DNA of 64,000 nucleotides from Nakamurella sp040546275 (GTDB lineage: Bacteria > Actinomycetota > Actinomycetes > Mycobacteriales > Nakamurellaceae), in contig NZ_JBEPNO010000025.1 of NCBI RefSeq assembly GCF_040546275.1, positions 1 to 64,000 on the forward strand, in the 5' to 3' direction. A program made the translations under genes and the position numbers. The notes beneath the pieces are model-generated. The model ran no database searches, was not told the origin of the DNA, and saw only the letters and a list, made by a program, of their open reading frames with translations. Within the stretch, counting starts at the first letter, position 1. Each line of letters opens with the position of its first letter. Shown here one piece after another: positions 18,122-28,462 of this stretch.

Positions 18122-20418
18122 GAAATTGCTCCGTCCGCGGCCGCATCGCTGATGGCCCGCCAGATGCGGCGGGAGGTGGTCGGCATGTCGACGTGCCGGA
18201 CGCCGAGGTGGGCGACGGCGTCGATGACGGCGTTCTGCACGGCCGGAGTGGCCCCGATGGTGCCGGCCTCCCCGATCCCTTTCGCGCCGAGAGAGTTGTA
18301 GCTGGTGGGAGTCTCCATGGTGACCAGCTCGAACATCGGCATCTCGGCGGCGGACGGGAACGGGTAGTCCGCGAAAGTGGCGGTCAGGGGGTTCCCGTCG
18401 TCGTCGTAGACCATCTCCTCGTACAACGTCTGGGCGACGCCCTGCGCAATGCCGCCGTGACGCTGCCCGTCGGCCAGCAAGGGGTTGAGGATGACGCCGG
18501 CGTCGTCGACGGCTATCAACCGCAGGAGATCGGCTTTTCCGGTTTCCACGTCCACCTCCACGACCGCGACGTGAGCACCGAACGGGAAGGTCGGACCGGC
18601 TGCGGAGAACACGCTGCGGATGAACAGCCGCTTCTTTCCGGCCAGATCTGCAAGGGACACAACTGCTTCCGGTGCGCCCCGCACCATGATGGAGGCGCGG
18701 GCCCGGTCGAGTTCCAGATCGGCCCTGTCCACCTCGAGGATCTCCGACGCCCGGTCCATCGCGAGCTCGACGAGCTCCTGGGACGCCTGCCGGACGGCTG
18801 CCCCGCCCTGCTGCAGACTGCGGGAACCGCCGGTGCCACCGCCCTCCGGGATCAGATCGGTGTCCCCGTGCATGACGGTGATCTTGTCGATGGCGATGCC
18901 GAGTTCGTCGCTCGCCAGCATCGCCCAGGCCGTTCCGTGCCCCTGGCCGTGCGGCGAGGTGCCGGTCAGGATGGTGGCGGTGCCATCGGCGTGCACCTCG
19001 ACCTGGGCGTTCTCGTGGGGCGCCCCGGCTTCGAGGCCGGCGCCGGTGATCTCGACGTAGCAGGCCAGACCGATTCCCAGTTGCCGGATGTCGTGCTGGT
19101 CCCGCCGCCGGAGTTGCTCGATGCGCAGGGCGCGGTAGTCCGCAGCCTCCAGAGCCAGCTCCAGGGCCGCGCCGTAGTCGCCGGAGTCGTACAGGGCCCC
19201 CTGACCGTTCTGATGCGGGTTGTCGAAGGGCGCCAACAGGTTCAGTCGCCGGACCTCCGCCGGGTCCATCCCGATCTCGGCGGCGAACAGGTCCATCGCC
19301 CGCTCGATCGCCGCGGTGGCCTCCGGCCGTCCGGCACCCCGGTAGGCGCCCACCGGGGTGGTCGTGGTGACGACCGAGCGGGCCGCCGACTCGACCTTGG
19401 CGATGTCGTAGGTTCCCGGGGCCATCAGTCTCGTCAGCGATGGCAGCAGCGAACCGATCGCCGGGTACGCCCCGCAGTCCTGGAGGATCTCCAGCCGATA
19501 CGCGCTGACCCTGCCCTGCCGGCTCCCACCGATCGTCACCGTCTGCACCTGGGCCCGTCCGTGCGTCATGGCCAGCAGGTTGTCGTACCGGTTCTCCGTC
19601 CACCGGGCCGGGCGGCCCAGCGCACGCGCGACGAACGCCACTGCCGCGTGCTCGGCGTCGGCGCCGAACTTGGCTCCGAAGGCACCGCCCACGTCCGGCG
19701 TCACCACCCGGATCAGCTCCGGCGGGACGTCGAGCATGGTGGCGAAGTCGGCCTTCGCCCCCTGGGCGCCCTGGTTCGGGATCCAGCTGGTCAGCCGTCC
19801 ATCGGCTCCCCAGACTGCCGCTGCCGCACGGGTTTCCATCGGCGCTGGCGCTATCCGCTGATTCACGATCTCCCGGGTGACGACCACTTCGCAGTCGTCG
19901 AAGAGGTGCTCGTCCCTGGAGGGTGGCTCGAAGGTGCAGGCGATGTTCGTGCCCGCGTCCGGGAAGAGCAGGACGCCGCCCGCGGCGGCGACCCGCGGAT
20001 CCACGACCGCCGGCAGTGGCTCGTACTCGACCTCGACGAGTTCGGCGGCATCCTCGCCCTGGTACAGCTCGGTGGTCACCACCGCGACCACCGCCTCGCC
20101 GACGAAACGCACGGTGTCCCTGGCCAGGATCGGGCGGCTCATCCCGAGCGGGACGGTCGGCCACATCGGTGCACGATCAGGCAGACCGAGGTCCGCGCCG
20201 GTGAACGCCGCGACGAATCCCGGCGACTGCGACGCCGCCGTGCAGTCGATGGAGACGATGCGGGCGTGGGCGACGTGCGACCGGACGAAGGTCACCCAGA
20301 CCGCCCCGGTCAGCGACTCGTCGACGACGTCGTCGGTGTAGACCGCACCTCGGGTCAGGAACAGTGGGTCCTCGGTCCGGAGTACCCGCGTGCCCAGAAT
20401 GCTGCCGGGTGACGTCAT
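18118..20418 (-). CDS. Molybdopterin large subunit, CoxL-like form II
   Basis: A protein of 766 residues; ATG 20418 has GAAGGAG six bases upstream. It shows aldehyde oxidase/xanthine dehydrogenase domains, including the molybdopterin contact GGAFGAKFG at residues 244-252 and the active-site loop AYRGAGR at 358-364. The base-supplying Glu lies in GIGEAG near the C-terminus. AYRGAGR is the form II signature; true CO dehydrogenases (form I) have AYRCSFR with the Cu-binding Cys. Form II enzymes are generally uncertain for CO oxidation and many act on other N-heterocycles or aldehydes. None of the usual coxDEFG-type maturation genes is in the window, so maturation factors would have to be encoded elsewhere. 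Confidence 0.9.
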   Translation of the reverse strand: MTSPGSILGTRVLRTEDPLFLTRGAVYTDDVVDESLTGAVWVTFVRSHVAHARIVSIDCTAASQSPGFVAAFTGADLGLPDRAPMWPTVPLGMSRPILARDTVRFVGEAVVAVVTTELYQGEDAAELVEVEYEPLPAVVDPRVAAAGGVLLFPDAGTNIACTFEPPSRDEHLFDDCEVVVTREIVNQRIAPAPMETRAAAAVWGADGRLTSWIPNQGAQGAKADFATMLDVPPELIRVVTPDVGGAFGAKFGADAEHAAVAFVARALGRPARWTENRYDNLLAMTHGRAQVQTVTIGGSRQGRVSAYRLEILQDCGAYPAIGSLLPSLTRLMAPGTYDIAKVESAARSVVTTTTPVGAYRGAGRPEATAAIERAMDLFAAEIGMDPAEVRRLNLLAPFDNPHQNGQGALYDSGDYGAALELALEAADYRALRIEQLRRRDQHDIRQLGIGLACYVEITGAGLEAGAPHENAQVEVHADGTATILTGTSPHGQGHGTAWAMLASDELGIAIDKITVMHGDTDLIPEGGGTGGSRSLQQGGAAVRQASQELVELAMDRASEILEVDRADLELDRARASIMVRGAPEAVVSLADLAGKKRLFIRSVFSAAGPTFPFGAHVAVVEVDVETGKADLLRLIAVDDAGVILNPLLADGQRHGGIAQGVAQTLYEEMVYDDDGNPLTATFADYPFPSAAEMPMFELVTMETPTSYNSLGAKGIGEAGTIGATPAVQNAVIDAVAHLGVRHVDMPTTSRRIWRAISDAAADGAIS

Positions 20419-20544
20419 CGCCGCTCCTTCACCTGAGATTGCCCGACCGGTGATTCGCTCGACTGACCAAGTCTGCGATGAGTGTAGATCCGCGTGGGAC
20501 GCCCGGCACGGTCAGTCGACGCCCGGTCCACCGTCGCTGTCACT

Positions 20545-21315
20545 TCATGATGCCGGTCGGCCGAACCGGCCGAACACCTCGGCGGCGGCTTCGCCGAAAC
20601 CGGCCGGCTGATCCGCAGCTGCGAACGTGCGGCCCACCTCGGCCAACTCGTGCGACCAACGCCAGCCGCGTTCGACCGGAGTGCCTTTCGCGCGGTCGCT
20701 CCGCTCGGTGAGTCCGGGTTGGCTGAGGAACCACTCTGCCAGCAGATCCTGTTCCACCCCCAGCTCGACAGCCGCTCCCCGGATCGCGAGCATCAGTGCC
20801 TGCGATCCCTTCGACCACGCTGCGTAGGTCATCTTCAGCGCGGAAGCCGCGGTCGGACCCGCAGCCAGCTGGTGGATCTCGAATCGATCGTTGTGCAGGA
20901 GGAGGGCCACCTCGTCCGCCGGACCCGACAGGTACAGCCGGGTGGTTCCGGCCAGATCCGGCGGTGGCCCGATGACGGCCGCGTCCACGAGGATCGCCGG
21001 CGTCAGCCGTTCGCCGATGTGTCGGACGGTGGCCGGACTGACTGCGTTGGCCTCGACGAACGTACCCCGGTAGCCCGCGAACTGCTCGGCAACCTCCGCT
21101 GCCGCATGCGGTGGGCAGAGGCTGACCACGAGGTCGCATTGCCGGGCGAGCTGGTCGATGGTTCCGACGTCACGCAGGCCTGCGGACGCCGCCGCCGCCG
21201 CGGTGGCATCGCTGCGCCCGTCAGAGGCCCATGCGGCGTCGTGCCCGGCGTCGACCAGAGCGCGACCAACAGCCGCCCCCATGGATCCTGGATGAACGAT
21301 CCCGATCACGGTCAT
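20545..21315 (-). CDS. NAD(P)-binding 6-phosphogluconate/beta-hydroxyacid dehydrogenase-like protein
   Basis: A protein of 256 residues with GAGGAG six bases before ATG 21315. The N-terminus is a Rossmann fold (IGIVHPGSMGAAVGRALVDAG) followed by VVSLCPPHAAAEVA and an all-helical C-terminal part resembling DUF1932. The family oxidises or reduces small beta-hydroxy acids or imines using NAD(P). The conserved Lys seems to lie in SALKMTYAAWSKGS. It sits 126 bases upstream of the hydroxylase operon on the same strand and may belong to the same catabolic unit; the substrate is unknown. Confidence 0.8.
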   Translation of the reverse strand: MTVIGIVHPGSMGAAVGRALVDAGHDAAWASDGRSDATAAAAASAGLRDVGTIDQLARQCDLVVSLCPPHAAAEVAEQFAGYRGTFVEANAVSPATVRHIGERLTPAILVDAAVIGPPPDLAGTTRLYLSGPADEVALLLHNDRFEIHQLAAGPTAASALKMTYAAWSKGSQALMLAIRGAAVELGVEQDLLAEWFLSQPGLTERSDRAKGTPVERGWRWSHELAEVGRTFAAADQPAGFGEAAAEVFGRFGRPAS

Positions 21316-21533
21316 CGCTGACTCCTCGTCAGGTGAAGCCGCCTCTCGCCTCTGACCTCACAGCAGTGCGGGACTGAGTCCCTCGGCATCGGTTCCGGCC
21401 TGGCTGGGCAGCTCGAATGCCGCCGCGACCAGCGGTGTGCGGGGCGAATCTCACGGGGCGGAGCTGGGCATCCGACATGCGGAGAACCTTACGATCCGGC
21501 AGAAACGCACACCCTGGCCGTACCGGTTCCGGG

Positions 21534-21923
21534 TCAGTCGGTGGACGCCTCCTCGGGACCGTCGAGCACGCTGGCCGGGATCCCGTACGGGAGGAAGCGC
21601 ACCTTGCGGGTGGCGTCTGTGTTGTGCTTGTTGGCGCGCAGTGCGTCGAGCTCGGACGCGTAGACCTGCTCGATCTGGGCGCCGCCGTCCCCGTCCACCG
21701 CATAGATCACCCAGACACCGTCACCGGTCGCACCCGTCGTCTCGGGCTCGGGAACAGTGCGCGAACGACGGCCGGTGTCGCCCCCGGGCCCCGACCAACC
21801 CGAACGTTGCCCCGCCCCGCCGAACAGGCCGAACTGGCCGAGCGCGCCCCGCAGCTGCTCGCCCGCAGCGCGGACGACACGATCAAGATCCTCCGGATCG
21901 AATCCGAATTCATTGTTGGCCAT
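21534..21923 (-). CDS. Conserved actinobacterial protein of unknown function
   Basis: A protein of 129 residues; ATG 21923 has GGAGG six bases upstream. An N-terminal helical segment (FGFDPEDLDRVVRAAGEQLR) and a Gly/Ser-rich linker precede a compact C-terminal domain (GVWVIYAVDGDGG; QVYASELDALRANKHNTD; KVRFLPYG). I recall similar actinobacterial proteins without assigned function. No signal peptide, membrane segment or catalytic motif is visible. It stands alone, with about 200 bases free on each side. Confidence 0.75.
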   Translation of the reverse strand: MANNEFGFDPEDLDRVVRAAGEQLRGALGQFGLFGGAGQRSGWSGPGGDTGRRSRTVPEPETTGATGDGVWVIYAVDGDGGAQIEQVYASELDALRANKHNTDATRKVRFLPYGIPASVLDGPEEASTD

Positions 21924-22136
21924 CACGGTCCTCCTAGCGATACACGCACCGCGTCTGCGGCTCCCTCCAGTGTGCGCTCGAACCGGTGACGGCCGGAGCT
22001 AGCCTGCCGAGCTCTCGATCCTGCCGTCGACCCGACGCGGCAGACCCCAGGGGTTGCCGTCCCGTCATGCGCTGGGCAGCAGAGGATTCGGTACGGATCG
22101 GTGTCCGCAGAGCGAACCAACCGTCGACGAAGGCCG

Positions 22137-23024
22137 TCAAGGAGCCGACCGGGTCGGATCGGTGGTCAACCAGGCGAATTCCCTGCTCGTCGCCGGCACG
22201 ACGGGGTTGGACAGCACGCCGAGCGAGTCGATCTCGACCACGGCGGTGTCACCGGTCGCCATGGTGAAGCTCAGCTCGGGGACCAGCCCGGTCCCGGTGG
22301 AAAGGATGACACCGTCAGGGAAGTCGATATGACTTCGGAGGAATCCGACCAACTCGTCGGGGCTGCGGTTCAGCATCTCGGTGCTGGTCGTCCCGGACCA
22401 CACGGCGACCCCGTCGCGCTCGACCCGCGCGGTGATATCCAATGCCTGCAGGTCGGCGATCTCCCAGATCGGTCTGATCGACGGCCCGAGCGCGCACGAG
22501 CCGGAGTACACCTTGGCCTGGGGCAGGTACAGCGGATTCTCGCCCTCGATGGACCGGGAGGAGACGTCGTCGCAGATGGTGGCGCCGACGATCTCCCCAG
22601 CACTGTTGACGACGACCGCGAGTTCCGCTTCCGGGACGCTGATCTCGGAGTCGGGTCGGACGCCGACCGGCTCACCGTCTCCGACCACCCGCCACGGGAC
22701 GCTTTTGAAGAACAGCTCGGGACGGTCGGCCCCGTAGACGCGGGCGTAGACGTCGGCGACCACACTCTCCTCCTGCCGGGCCAGGCTCGAGCGGCGATAG
22801 GTGACGCCACCCGCCCAGACCTCGGTGTACCCGTCGATCGGCGGCAGCAGACGAACCGTACCGGCCTCGGCCGGCCCGCCGGCTTCGACCACCGTGCGAA
22901 ATTCGTCGAGCCTGAGCCGAAGTAGCTCAGCGATCGTCCCGACCGGCAGTCGGCTGACGGAACGGTCGGCAGACCGGACCCCCACCCGTGCCTGCGCGTC
23001 GGCGACGTATCTGATGATCTCCAT
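22137..23024 (-). CDS. Fumarylacetoacetate hydrolase-family protein
   Basis: A protein of 295 residues. The FAH fold is seen in VWAGGVTYRRSSLARQEESV, ELFFKSVPWR, the metal-binding EAELAVVVNSAGEIVGAT, and ICDDVSSRSIEGENPLYLPQ with AKVYSGSCALGP. Members cleave C-C bonds or isomerise/decarboxylate beta-diketo or hydroxy-dioic acids with Mg or Mn. The conserved Asp/Glu ligands appear present. It lies six bases after the VOC gene in the same direction, so AraC, VOC and FAH form one operon, probably a small catabolic or detoxification unit. Confidence 0.85.
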   Translation of the reverse strand: MEIIRYVADAQARVGVRSADRSVSRLPVGTIAELLRLRLDEFRTVVEAGGPAEAGTVRLLPPIDGYTEVWAGGVTYRRSSLARQEESVVADVYARVYGADRPELFFKSVPWRVVGDGEPVGVRPDSEISVPEAELAVVVNSAGEIVGATICDDVSSRSIEGENPLYLPQAKVYSGSCALGPSIRPIWEIADLQALDITARVERDGVAVWSGTTSTEMLNRSPDELVGFLRSHIDFPDGVILSTGTGLVPELSFTMATGDTAVVEIDSLGVLSNPVVPATSREFAWLTTDPTRSAP

Positions 23025-23030
23025 CGAGTG

Positions 23031-23441
23031 TCAGCGCCGTTCCTGGATCCGGATCAGGTTGCCCGCAGGATCACGCACGGCGCAGTCGCGGACGCCGTAG
23101 GGCTGCTCGATCGGCTCCTGGACGATTTCGGCACCGCTGGCCTGGATGGCGTCGAAGGTGCTGTCCAGGTCGGCGGTGGCCAGGAGGACGCGGGCGTAGG
23201 TGCCCTTGGCCATCATCTCCAGGACGGTCCGGCTTTCGTCGTCGGTCAGGCCGGGGTCGGCGTTCGGCGGGTACAGCACGATGGATGTGCTGGGCTGGTC
23301 GACGGGACCGACTGTCAGCCAACGCATCCCGCCGTACCCGACGTCGAGACGGAGTCCGAAGCCCAGGATGTCGCGGTAGAAGGCCAGCGCGGCCTCGGGG
23401 TCGTCCTGAGGGAGAAAGCTGGAATGAATGGTGATGTTCAT
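23031..23441 (-). CDS. VOC/glyoxalase-family protein
   Basis: A protein of 136 residues with the paired beta-alpha-beta-beta-beta modules of the vicinal-oxygen-chelate fold: ITIHSSFLPQDDPEAALAFY and DILGFGLRLDVG at the start, AVRDPAGNLIRIQE at the end. The terminal Glu is a usual metal ligand and the N-terminal His is present. Dioxygenase, isomerase or resistance functions are all possible. The AraC regulator is directly upstream with a 10-base gap, a common actinobacterial pairing. Confidence 0.85.
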   Translation of the reverse strand: MNITIHSSFLPQDDPEAALAFYRDILGFGLRLDVGYGGMRWLTVGPVDQPSTSIVLYPPNADPGLTDDESRTVLEMMAKGTYARVLLATADLDSTFDAIQASGAEIVQEPIEQPYGVRDCAVRDPAGNLIRIQERR

Positions 23442-23451
23442 AGCGGTGAGG

Positions 23452-23895
23452 CTAGTGGCCGCTCGGGGCCGCCGCTTCTCGATTCCTGATCGGTCGGGTG
23501 ACCTGCTTGGCCACGCACGCCGGCATCTCCGGTGTCGCGCCGGCCGTCTGTCGCCGATAGACGCTGGGCGGTATGCCGACCAGCTCGGTGAACCTGGTGC
23601 TGAAGGTGCCCAGTGACGAGCATCCGACCGCGAAACACACGTCGGTCACGCTCATGTCGCCGCGGCGCAGCAGCGCCATCGCCCGTTCGATCCGCCGCGT
23701 CATCAGGTAGCTGTACGGGGATTCGCCGTAGGCGAGCCGGAACTCGCGGCTCAGATGCCCGGCCGACAGATACACACCGCGGGCCAGTGCCTCGACGTCC
23801 AGCGGCTGGGCGTACTCCCGATCCATCCGGTCCCGGACCCGCCGCAGCTGCGCGAGGTCGCGCAGATGCTGGGCTCGGTCCGGGCTGTTGGTCAC
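23452..23895 (-). CDS. AraC-family transcriptional regulator
   Basis: About 147 residues from GTG 23895; in-frame ATGs at 23955 and 23988 are alternatives with poorer family fit. It consists mainly of the double helix-turn-helix DNA-binding domain: LDVEALARGVYLSAGHLSRE, then YGESPYSYLMTRRIERAMAL, then SVTDVCFAVGCSSLGTFSTR. There is no separate ligand-binding domain. It probably controls the downstream VOC-FAH operon. The last 15 or so codons fall in a 36-bp sequence that recurs at 27098, so the natural C-terminus may have been replaced. Confidence 0.85.
   Translation of the reverse strand: MTNSPDRAQHLRDLAQLRRVRDRMDREYAQPLDVEALARGVYLSAGHLSREFRLAYGESPYSYLMTRRIERAMALLRRGDMSVTDVCFAVGCSSLGTFSTRFTELVGIPPSVYRRQTAGATPEMPACVAKQVTRPIRNREAAAPSGH
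23462..23497 (+). repeat. 36-bp dispersed direct repeat, copy 1
   Basis: This stretch matches 27098-27133 at 33 of 36 positions, with the core cttctcgattcctga identical. It lies inside the 3' end of the AraC gene. The two copies have the same orientation and bracket the vapC-uvrA segment, 3.6 kb apart. Confidence 0.8.
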
Positions 23896-24052
23896 GTGCC
23901 CGATCGTCCCACAGAAGACCTCACCCAGCCTCGGACCAGTGCGAATCTGTGGCATGGCTCCGACCGATCTCATCTGGCTGAAGCACATGGGACCACTCTC
24001 TTTTCATTTCGCCGGGGACCGTTCGAGGGCATGAGCCCGTGGGCGTGCCGTC

Positions 24053-24454
24053 TTACGCCGGCCGGATCACCGGGAGCCCGGCCATCGTCGCGGCTGCTAC
24101 CAGGCGGCTGTCGTAGGCCACGAATGCCCACAGGGAAGAACCGACCCGGCGAGCGGTGGCGAGATGGATCGAATCCAGGCTGCGCAGCGACGCCGGCTCC
24201 ATCGTTCCCGCGTCGGCGAGGAGCTCGGGCGTCATCGTGATGTGGGCCAGACTGCTCAGCACCTGCTCCGCCACACCCGCTGCCGCAGCACCATGGCTTC
24301 GGGCCGCGCGTCTCAGCTCGACGCCTGCCAGCGTCGATGTGGTCAGAACGGAATCGGCGCCGGCTCCACGCAGCCACCCCCGGAGCGCGGCGGTTTCGGC
24401 CTCGTTGACGACCAACTTGACCAGGGCCGAGGTGTCGAAATAGGCGACCGTCAC
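24053..24454 (-). CDS. vapC: PIN-domain ribonuclease toxin (VapC type)
   Basis: A protein of 133 residues starting at GTG 24454. It has the PIN acidic residues that bind Mg: D7 in YFDTSALVKL, E46 in AGVELRRA, D94 in SLDSIHLATA and D115 in VAYDSRLVAA. VapC toxins cleave tRNA or rRNA and are held by a VapB antitoxin. The start overlaps the stop of an upstream antitoxin frame (GTGA), the usual vapBC arrangement, but that antitoxin has lost its N-terminal half. The toxin itself looks complete. Unless another antitoxin acts in trans, it may be unexpressed or neutralised by the residual C-terminal peptide. Confidence 0.88.
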   Translation of the reverse strand: MTVAYFDTSALVKLVVNEAETAALRGWLRGAGADSVLTTSTLAGVELRRAARSHGAAAAGVAEQVLSSLAHITMTPELLADAGTMEPASLRSLDSIHLATARRVGSSLWAFVAYDSRLVAAATMAGLPVIRPA

Positions 24455-24642
24455 CGGTCGTCATCACGATCGGCCGTCAGCAGTTCGGTCAACGTGGGAG
24501 CGCCATCGGACGGTACCGGTTCGACATCGTGCAGTCGGCTCGTCGCCGGCATGACCGCGCCGGTGGCCACGAGCTGCTCCCAATCCGTGCCGACCACCGG
24601 GACCAGCGACGCCACCGGCTGGCCGGCCCCATCGACACACCA
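24451..24642 (-). pseudogene. C-terminal remnant of a VapB/Phd-type antitoxin
   Basis: The open frame reads AGQPVASLVPVVGTDWEQLV, then GAVMPATSRLHD, and ends LTELLTADRDDDR. This is the second half of a prevent-host-death-type antitoxin: the toxin-wrapping tail without the DNA-binding N-terminus. The frame is closed upstream by TGA at 24643-24645 and offers no ATG or GTG before the conserved block. It begins within ten bases of the uvrA stop codon, so a recombination joint lies here. The stop overlaps the vapC start. Confidence 0.75.
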
Positions 24643-24648
24643 TCACCA

Positions 24649-27030
<2,382 letters not shown>

Positions 27031-27097
27031 TCTGTCTTTTTCTCCATCAGAAGGCTCGTCGGGTCTTCTCTCGAACAGGGGCGACTCTATCGGGGGC

Positions 27098-27133
27098 CTC
27101 GGGGCAGGCGCTTCTCGATTCCTGACCGGTCGG
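27098..27133 (+). repeat. 36-bp dispersed direct repeat, copy 2
   Basis: The partner of 23462-23497 with three mismatches. It lies in the short gap between the VOC gene and the uvrA start, and probably separates the two genes' expression signals. Confidence 0.8.
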
Positions 27134-27147
27134 CGGCTCTTCGGCAC

Positions 27148-27501
27148 TCAGTCCCGATGGTTGACGATGTTGATGACGTTGCCGTCCGGAGCCCGGACGA
27201 AGAACCGGCGTACGCCCCACTGCTCGGTGGTGAGGGGGTGGACGATCTCGTAACCCAGTTCCATGGCTTCCGCGTAGGCGCCGTCGATGTCGTCGGTATG
27301 GACCGAGATGACCGAGTTCTCCGGCGCATTCGCGTCGCTGGTGACGAGTTGGACCGCGGCCGGCGTCTGCGGAGAGGCGTAGCGGGCCACCCATCCCATG
27401 TTGAATTCCTCGGTGCCCAGCCCGAGGTAGTCGGTGTAGAAGCTCTTGGCCGTCTCGATGTCGGCCACCCGAAGGTTGGCCATGATGCTCGTGCTGTGCA
27501 T
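27148..27501 (-). CDS. VOC/glyoxalase-family protein
   Basis: A protein of 117 residues; AGGAG lies eight bases before ATG 27501. VOC modules are ANLRVADIETAKSFYTDYLG at the start, VISVHTDDIDGAYAEAMELG in the middle and FFVRAPDGNVINIVNH at the end. The Gln/Glu metal-ligand pattern is partial, so a metal-free binding role is possible. It precedes uvrA by about 120 bases in the same direction. As many VOC proteins bind drugs, a shared resistance role with the UvrA paralogue is plausible but unproven. Confidence 0.82.
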   Translation of the reverse strand: MHSTSIMANLRVADIETAKSFYTDYLGLGTEEFNMGWVARYASPQTPAAVQLVTSDANAPENSVISVHTDDIDGAYAEAMELGYEIVHPLTTEQWGVRRFFVRAPDGNVINIVNHRD

Positions 27502-27558
27502 GGGGTACTCCTGCCTGCAAACGGATGCGCCCGATGATCGACCTGTCGTGACGGTCTG

Positions 27559-27593
27559 TCCACTCGATCCACTCGATCCACTCGATCCACTCG
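27559..27593 (+). repeat. 9-bp tandem repeat in a divergent promoter
   Basis: The unit tccactcga is repeated almost four times without error between the divergent VOC and esterase genes, 58 bases from each start codon or nearer. Perfect repeats of this kind change copy number by slippage. Confidence 0.9.
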
Positions 27594-27650
27594 CGGCAGT
27601 CGGTCACCGTCCCCGCGCGCAAGCTGAAGCGGCGGAATAGGGTCGGAGCC

Positions 27651-28391
27651 ATGTCGACGACGCCGTTGCCTCTGAGCCCCGAGCCCTTTTCGGACGTCGA
27701 ACGGGCCCGCTGGCGCTCCGGGCGGCTGTCCGCCTACCCGCAGCCGGGCCGTTCTGAGGACGCGGAGGGCATCGAGCAGAGGCTGCCCGACGAGCCCGAC
27801 CTGCCGATCGACCCGGACGAACCGGTGCTCTTCGTGCCGGACCACCTGTCCGCCGGACCGGTACCGCTCGTGGTGTTGTTCCACGGTGCCACTTCCCGAC
27901 CGTCGGAGGTGCTGCCGACCTTCGAGGAACATGCCCAGCGCGAGGGGTTCCTGGTCCTGGCGCCGAAGTCGATCGACTACACGTGGGACGTCATCGTGAA
28001 CGGCGGTTTCGGTCCCGACGTCGCCGCACTCGACAGTGCGCTGTCCGAGGTCTTCTCGGCGTTCGACATCGATCCCGACCGCATTGCCATTGCCGGCATC
28101 TCCGACGGGGCCTCGTATGCCCTGTCGCTGGGTCTGGCCAACGCGAATCTGTTCAAGCGGGTGTTCGCCTTCTCCCCGGGCTACTTCGCTCAGGGCTACC
28201 GCGAAGGCCACCCCAAGATCTTCATCTCGCATGGTCGGGAAGATCCCGTCCTTCCGATCGAGAAGACAAGCTGGCGAATCGTTTCCGTGCTCAAGACGGC
28301 CGGCTATGAAGTCGATTTCCGTGAGTTCACCGGCGGACACGAGGCCCCTGCCGATCTGGTCGATGTGACGGTCGACCTGCTGACGGCGTAG
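27651..28391 (+). CDS. Alpha/beta hydrolase, phospholipase/carboxylesterase-like
   Basis: A protein of 246 residues. The nucleophile elbow is GISDGAS at about residue 153, the acid lies in ISHGREDPVLPI, and the His in FTGGHEAP, so the triad is complete. The oxyanion region is VVLFHGATSRPSE. A 60-residue hydrophilic N-terminal extension precedes the core and there is no signal peptide, so it is cytosolic. It is divergent from the VOC gene across the 9-bp repeat. This intact enzyme belongs to the same broad fold as the broken carboxylesterase at 4.9-5.4 kb but is not a close copy. Substrate unknown. Confidence 0.85.
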   Translation: MSTTPLPLSPEPFSDVERARWRSGRLSAYPQPGRSEDAEGIEQRLPDEPDLPIDPDEPVLFVPDHLSAGPVPLVVLFHGATSRPSEVLPTFEEHAQREGFLVLAPKSIDYTWDVIVNGGFGPDVAALDSALSEVFSAFDIDPDRIAIAGISDGASYALSLGLANANLFKRVFAFSPGYFAQGYREGHPKIFISHGREDPVLPIEKTSWRIVSVLKTAGYEVDFREFTGGHEAPADLVDVTVDLLTA

Positions 28392-28462
28392 GCGACGCCG
28401 GCTGGATCCTCTGCGTATGGATCGCACACTGCGAGCGGGTCGGCAACATCCGGCAGTTCCGC

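Noticed and set aside
18193..20412. Plus-strand open frame of 739 codons opposite CoxL
   Set aside because: Antisense shadow; CoxL has intact molybdopterin motifs and ATGA coupling to CoxS.
18118..20418. Calling the operon a CO dehydrogenase
   Set aside because: The active-site loop is AYRGAGR without the Cu-binding Cys, so CO oxidation is not supported.
27559..27593. Possible CRISPR-like array
   Set aside because: The units are only 9 bp and directly adjacent, with no spacers and no cas genes nearby.
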